Shown here: in pieces, positions 4,706-5,189 of the stretch
Layout: every line of letters begins with the position of its first letter
Numbering within the stretch: the first letter of the stretch is position 1
From: Nitrososphaeria archaeon
GTDB lineage: Archaea; Thermoproteota; Nitrososphaeria; Nitrososphaerales; Nitrososphaeraceae
NCBI GenBank assembly: GCA_021324715.1
Contig: JAJPIN010000262.1
Coordinates: 1 to 5,189 of the forward strand
Direction of reading: 5' to 3'
Length of the DNA: 5,189 nucleotides
Program-made: the position numbers and the translations under genes
Notes under the pieces: model-generated
Told to the model about the DNA's origin: nothing
Database searches by the model: none
Seen by the model: the letters and a program-made list of their open reading frames with translations, nothing else

Positions 4706-5167
4706 TTAGATCTCGTCCTTCAATGTTCTAAGTACTTTCGTGCTTGGATGAGCTGGATCCAATTGCTCATTTAGATAGTCTATAAAGTTACTTGCAGTCA
4801 CTATGCCCAGCATTTTGTCCCCTTCATTAACAATAAGGTGTCTTACTTTATTCTGAATCATCATATTCGCTGCCATTTCCACAGTTAAATTAGGTTCTAT
4901 AATTGAAAGAGGGGAGGTCATTAGATGATGTATCTTGTATTCTTTGCTTGGCACATCGTGAATACAAACGCCCCTTGTTATATCGCGCTCAGTTACTATT
5001 CCTAAAGATCGTCCTTCTTCATCGACTACTACAAGTGAGCTTACATTTTTGTTTAACATCTTCTTTGCCGCCTCCTTGGCACTTTCATATTTTCCAATAG
5101 TTTCTAATTTGGTTGACATTATATCGCGTATAAGATTTGTCACAGGCAGTCTAACATCGAAGTTCAA
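4706..5167 (-). CDS. Two-CBS-domain (Bateman module) regulatory protein, start uncertain
   Basis: A stand-alone pair of CBS domains, the module that binds adenine nucleotides (AMP, ATP, SAM or similar) and usually signals energy state. Numbered from the TTG at 5167 (153 residues), CBS1 spans about 12-66 (DIM at 15-17, then GIVTERDITR at 56-65, with Thr59 and Asp62 at the ligand-binding positions). CBS2 spans about 79-133 (HLMTSPL at 81-87, GIVTASNFID at 121-130). In CBS2, Asn127 replaces the Asp that normally holds the ligand ribose. A 20-residue polar tail (134-153) follows, with no fused enzyme or DNA-binding domain. The start is undecided. TTG at 5167 gives the longest frame with a start inside the window, GTG at 5143 would give 145 residues and fits a TATA-like box, and the frame stays open to base 5189, so an ATG beyond the window is possible. 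ATG at residue 17 would cut into CBS1 and is unlikely. It is cytoplasmic, with an unknown partner. Confidence 0.9.
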   Translation of the reverse strand: MNFDVRLPVTNLIRDIMSTKLETIGKYESAKEAAKKMLNKNVSSLVVVDEEGRSLGIVTERDITRGVCIHDVPSKEYKIHHLMTSPLSIIEPNLTVEMAANMMIQNKVRHLIVNEGDKMLGIVTASNFIDYLNEQLDPAHPSTKVLRTLKDEI

Positions 5168-5174
5168 TATATTT
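5167..5174 (-). promoter_or_regulatory. Possible TATA box supporting a GTG start for the CBS gene
   Basis: On the minus strand, AAATATAT (5174 to 5167) would direct transcription from about 5144, next to the in-frame GTG at 5143-5141. That would give a leaderless mRNA starting just before the conserved NLIRDIM segment. The box overlaps the TTG candidate start, so both cannot be right. Confidence 0.3.
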
Positions 5175-5189
5175 TGATTTGTGGAAATA

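Overview
The window looks like chromosomal sequence from a Thaumarchaeon (Nitrososphaeria, ammonia-oxidising archaea), most likely a low-GC Nitrososphaerales member such as a Nitrosocosmicus relative. The clues are AT-rich DNA and start codons with no Shine-Dalgarno motif, most of them preceded by an archaeal TATA-like box at leaderless or short-leader spacing. The gene set also fits: an F420/FMN split-barrel protein, a secreted subtilase, a two-CBS protein, and a small one-helix coiled-coil membrane protein of a style I associate with these archaea. The genus is an inference from style, not from a marker gene.

Layout, left to right. Positions 92-526 (+) encode a small split-barrel (PPOX/FDOR) protein. 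It converges with 654-2177 (-), a secreted subtilisin-family (S8) protease with signal peptide, I9-type propeptide and complete catalytic residues. A 300-bp divergent spacer (2178-2477) holds the protease promoter and a cluster of short inverted repeats. Positions 2478-3014 (+) encode an unrecognised four-helix membrane protein. A 391-bp AT-rich spacer (3015-3405) has no convincing gene. Positions 3406-3705 (-) encode a 99-residue protein with one membrane helix followed by a five-heptad coiled coil. A 489-bp spacer (3706-4194) contains a possible 49-residue small ORF on the minus strand (3945-4094). Positions 4195-4683 (+) encode an unrecognised soluble protein. It converges, across a 22-bp gap with T-tracts on both strands, with a CBS-pair protein (4706-about 5167, -) whose reading frame stays open to the window edge.

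How the genes relate. No two adjacent genes on the same strand are close enough to form an obvious operon. Each gene appears to have its own promoter, so there is no multi-gene system I can defend. The protease and the two membrane proteins are cell-envelope proteins; the CBS protein and the split-barrel protein are cytoplasmic. I see no rRNA, tRNA, CRISPR array, insertion sequence or integrase.

The points most worth a second look are: a protease in which the oxidation-sensitive Met next to the catalytic Ser is Ile; a possible disulfide tied to a loop insertion in that protease; the Asn-containing coiled coil of the 99-residue protein; small ORFs in the spacers; the hairpin cluster at 2297-2354; and the undecided start of the CBS gene.
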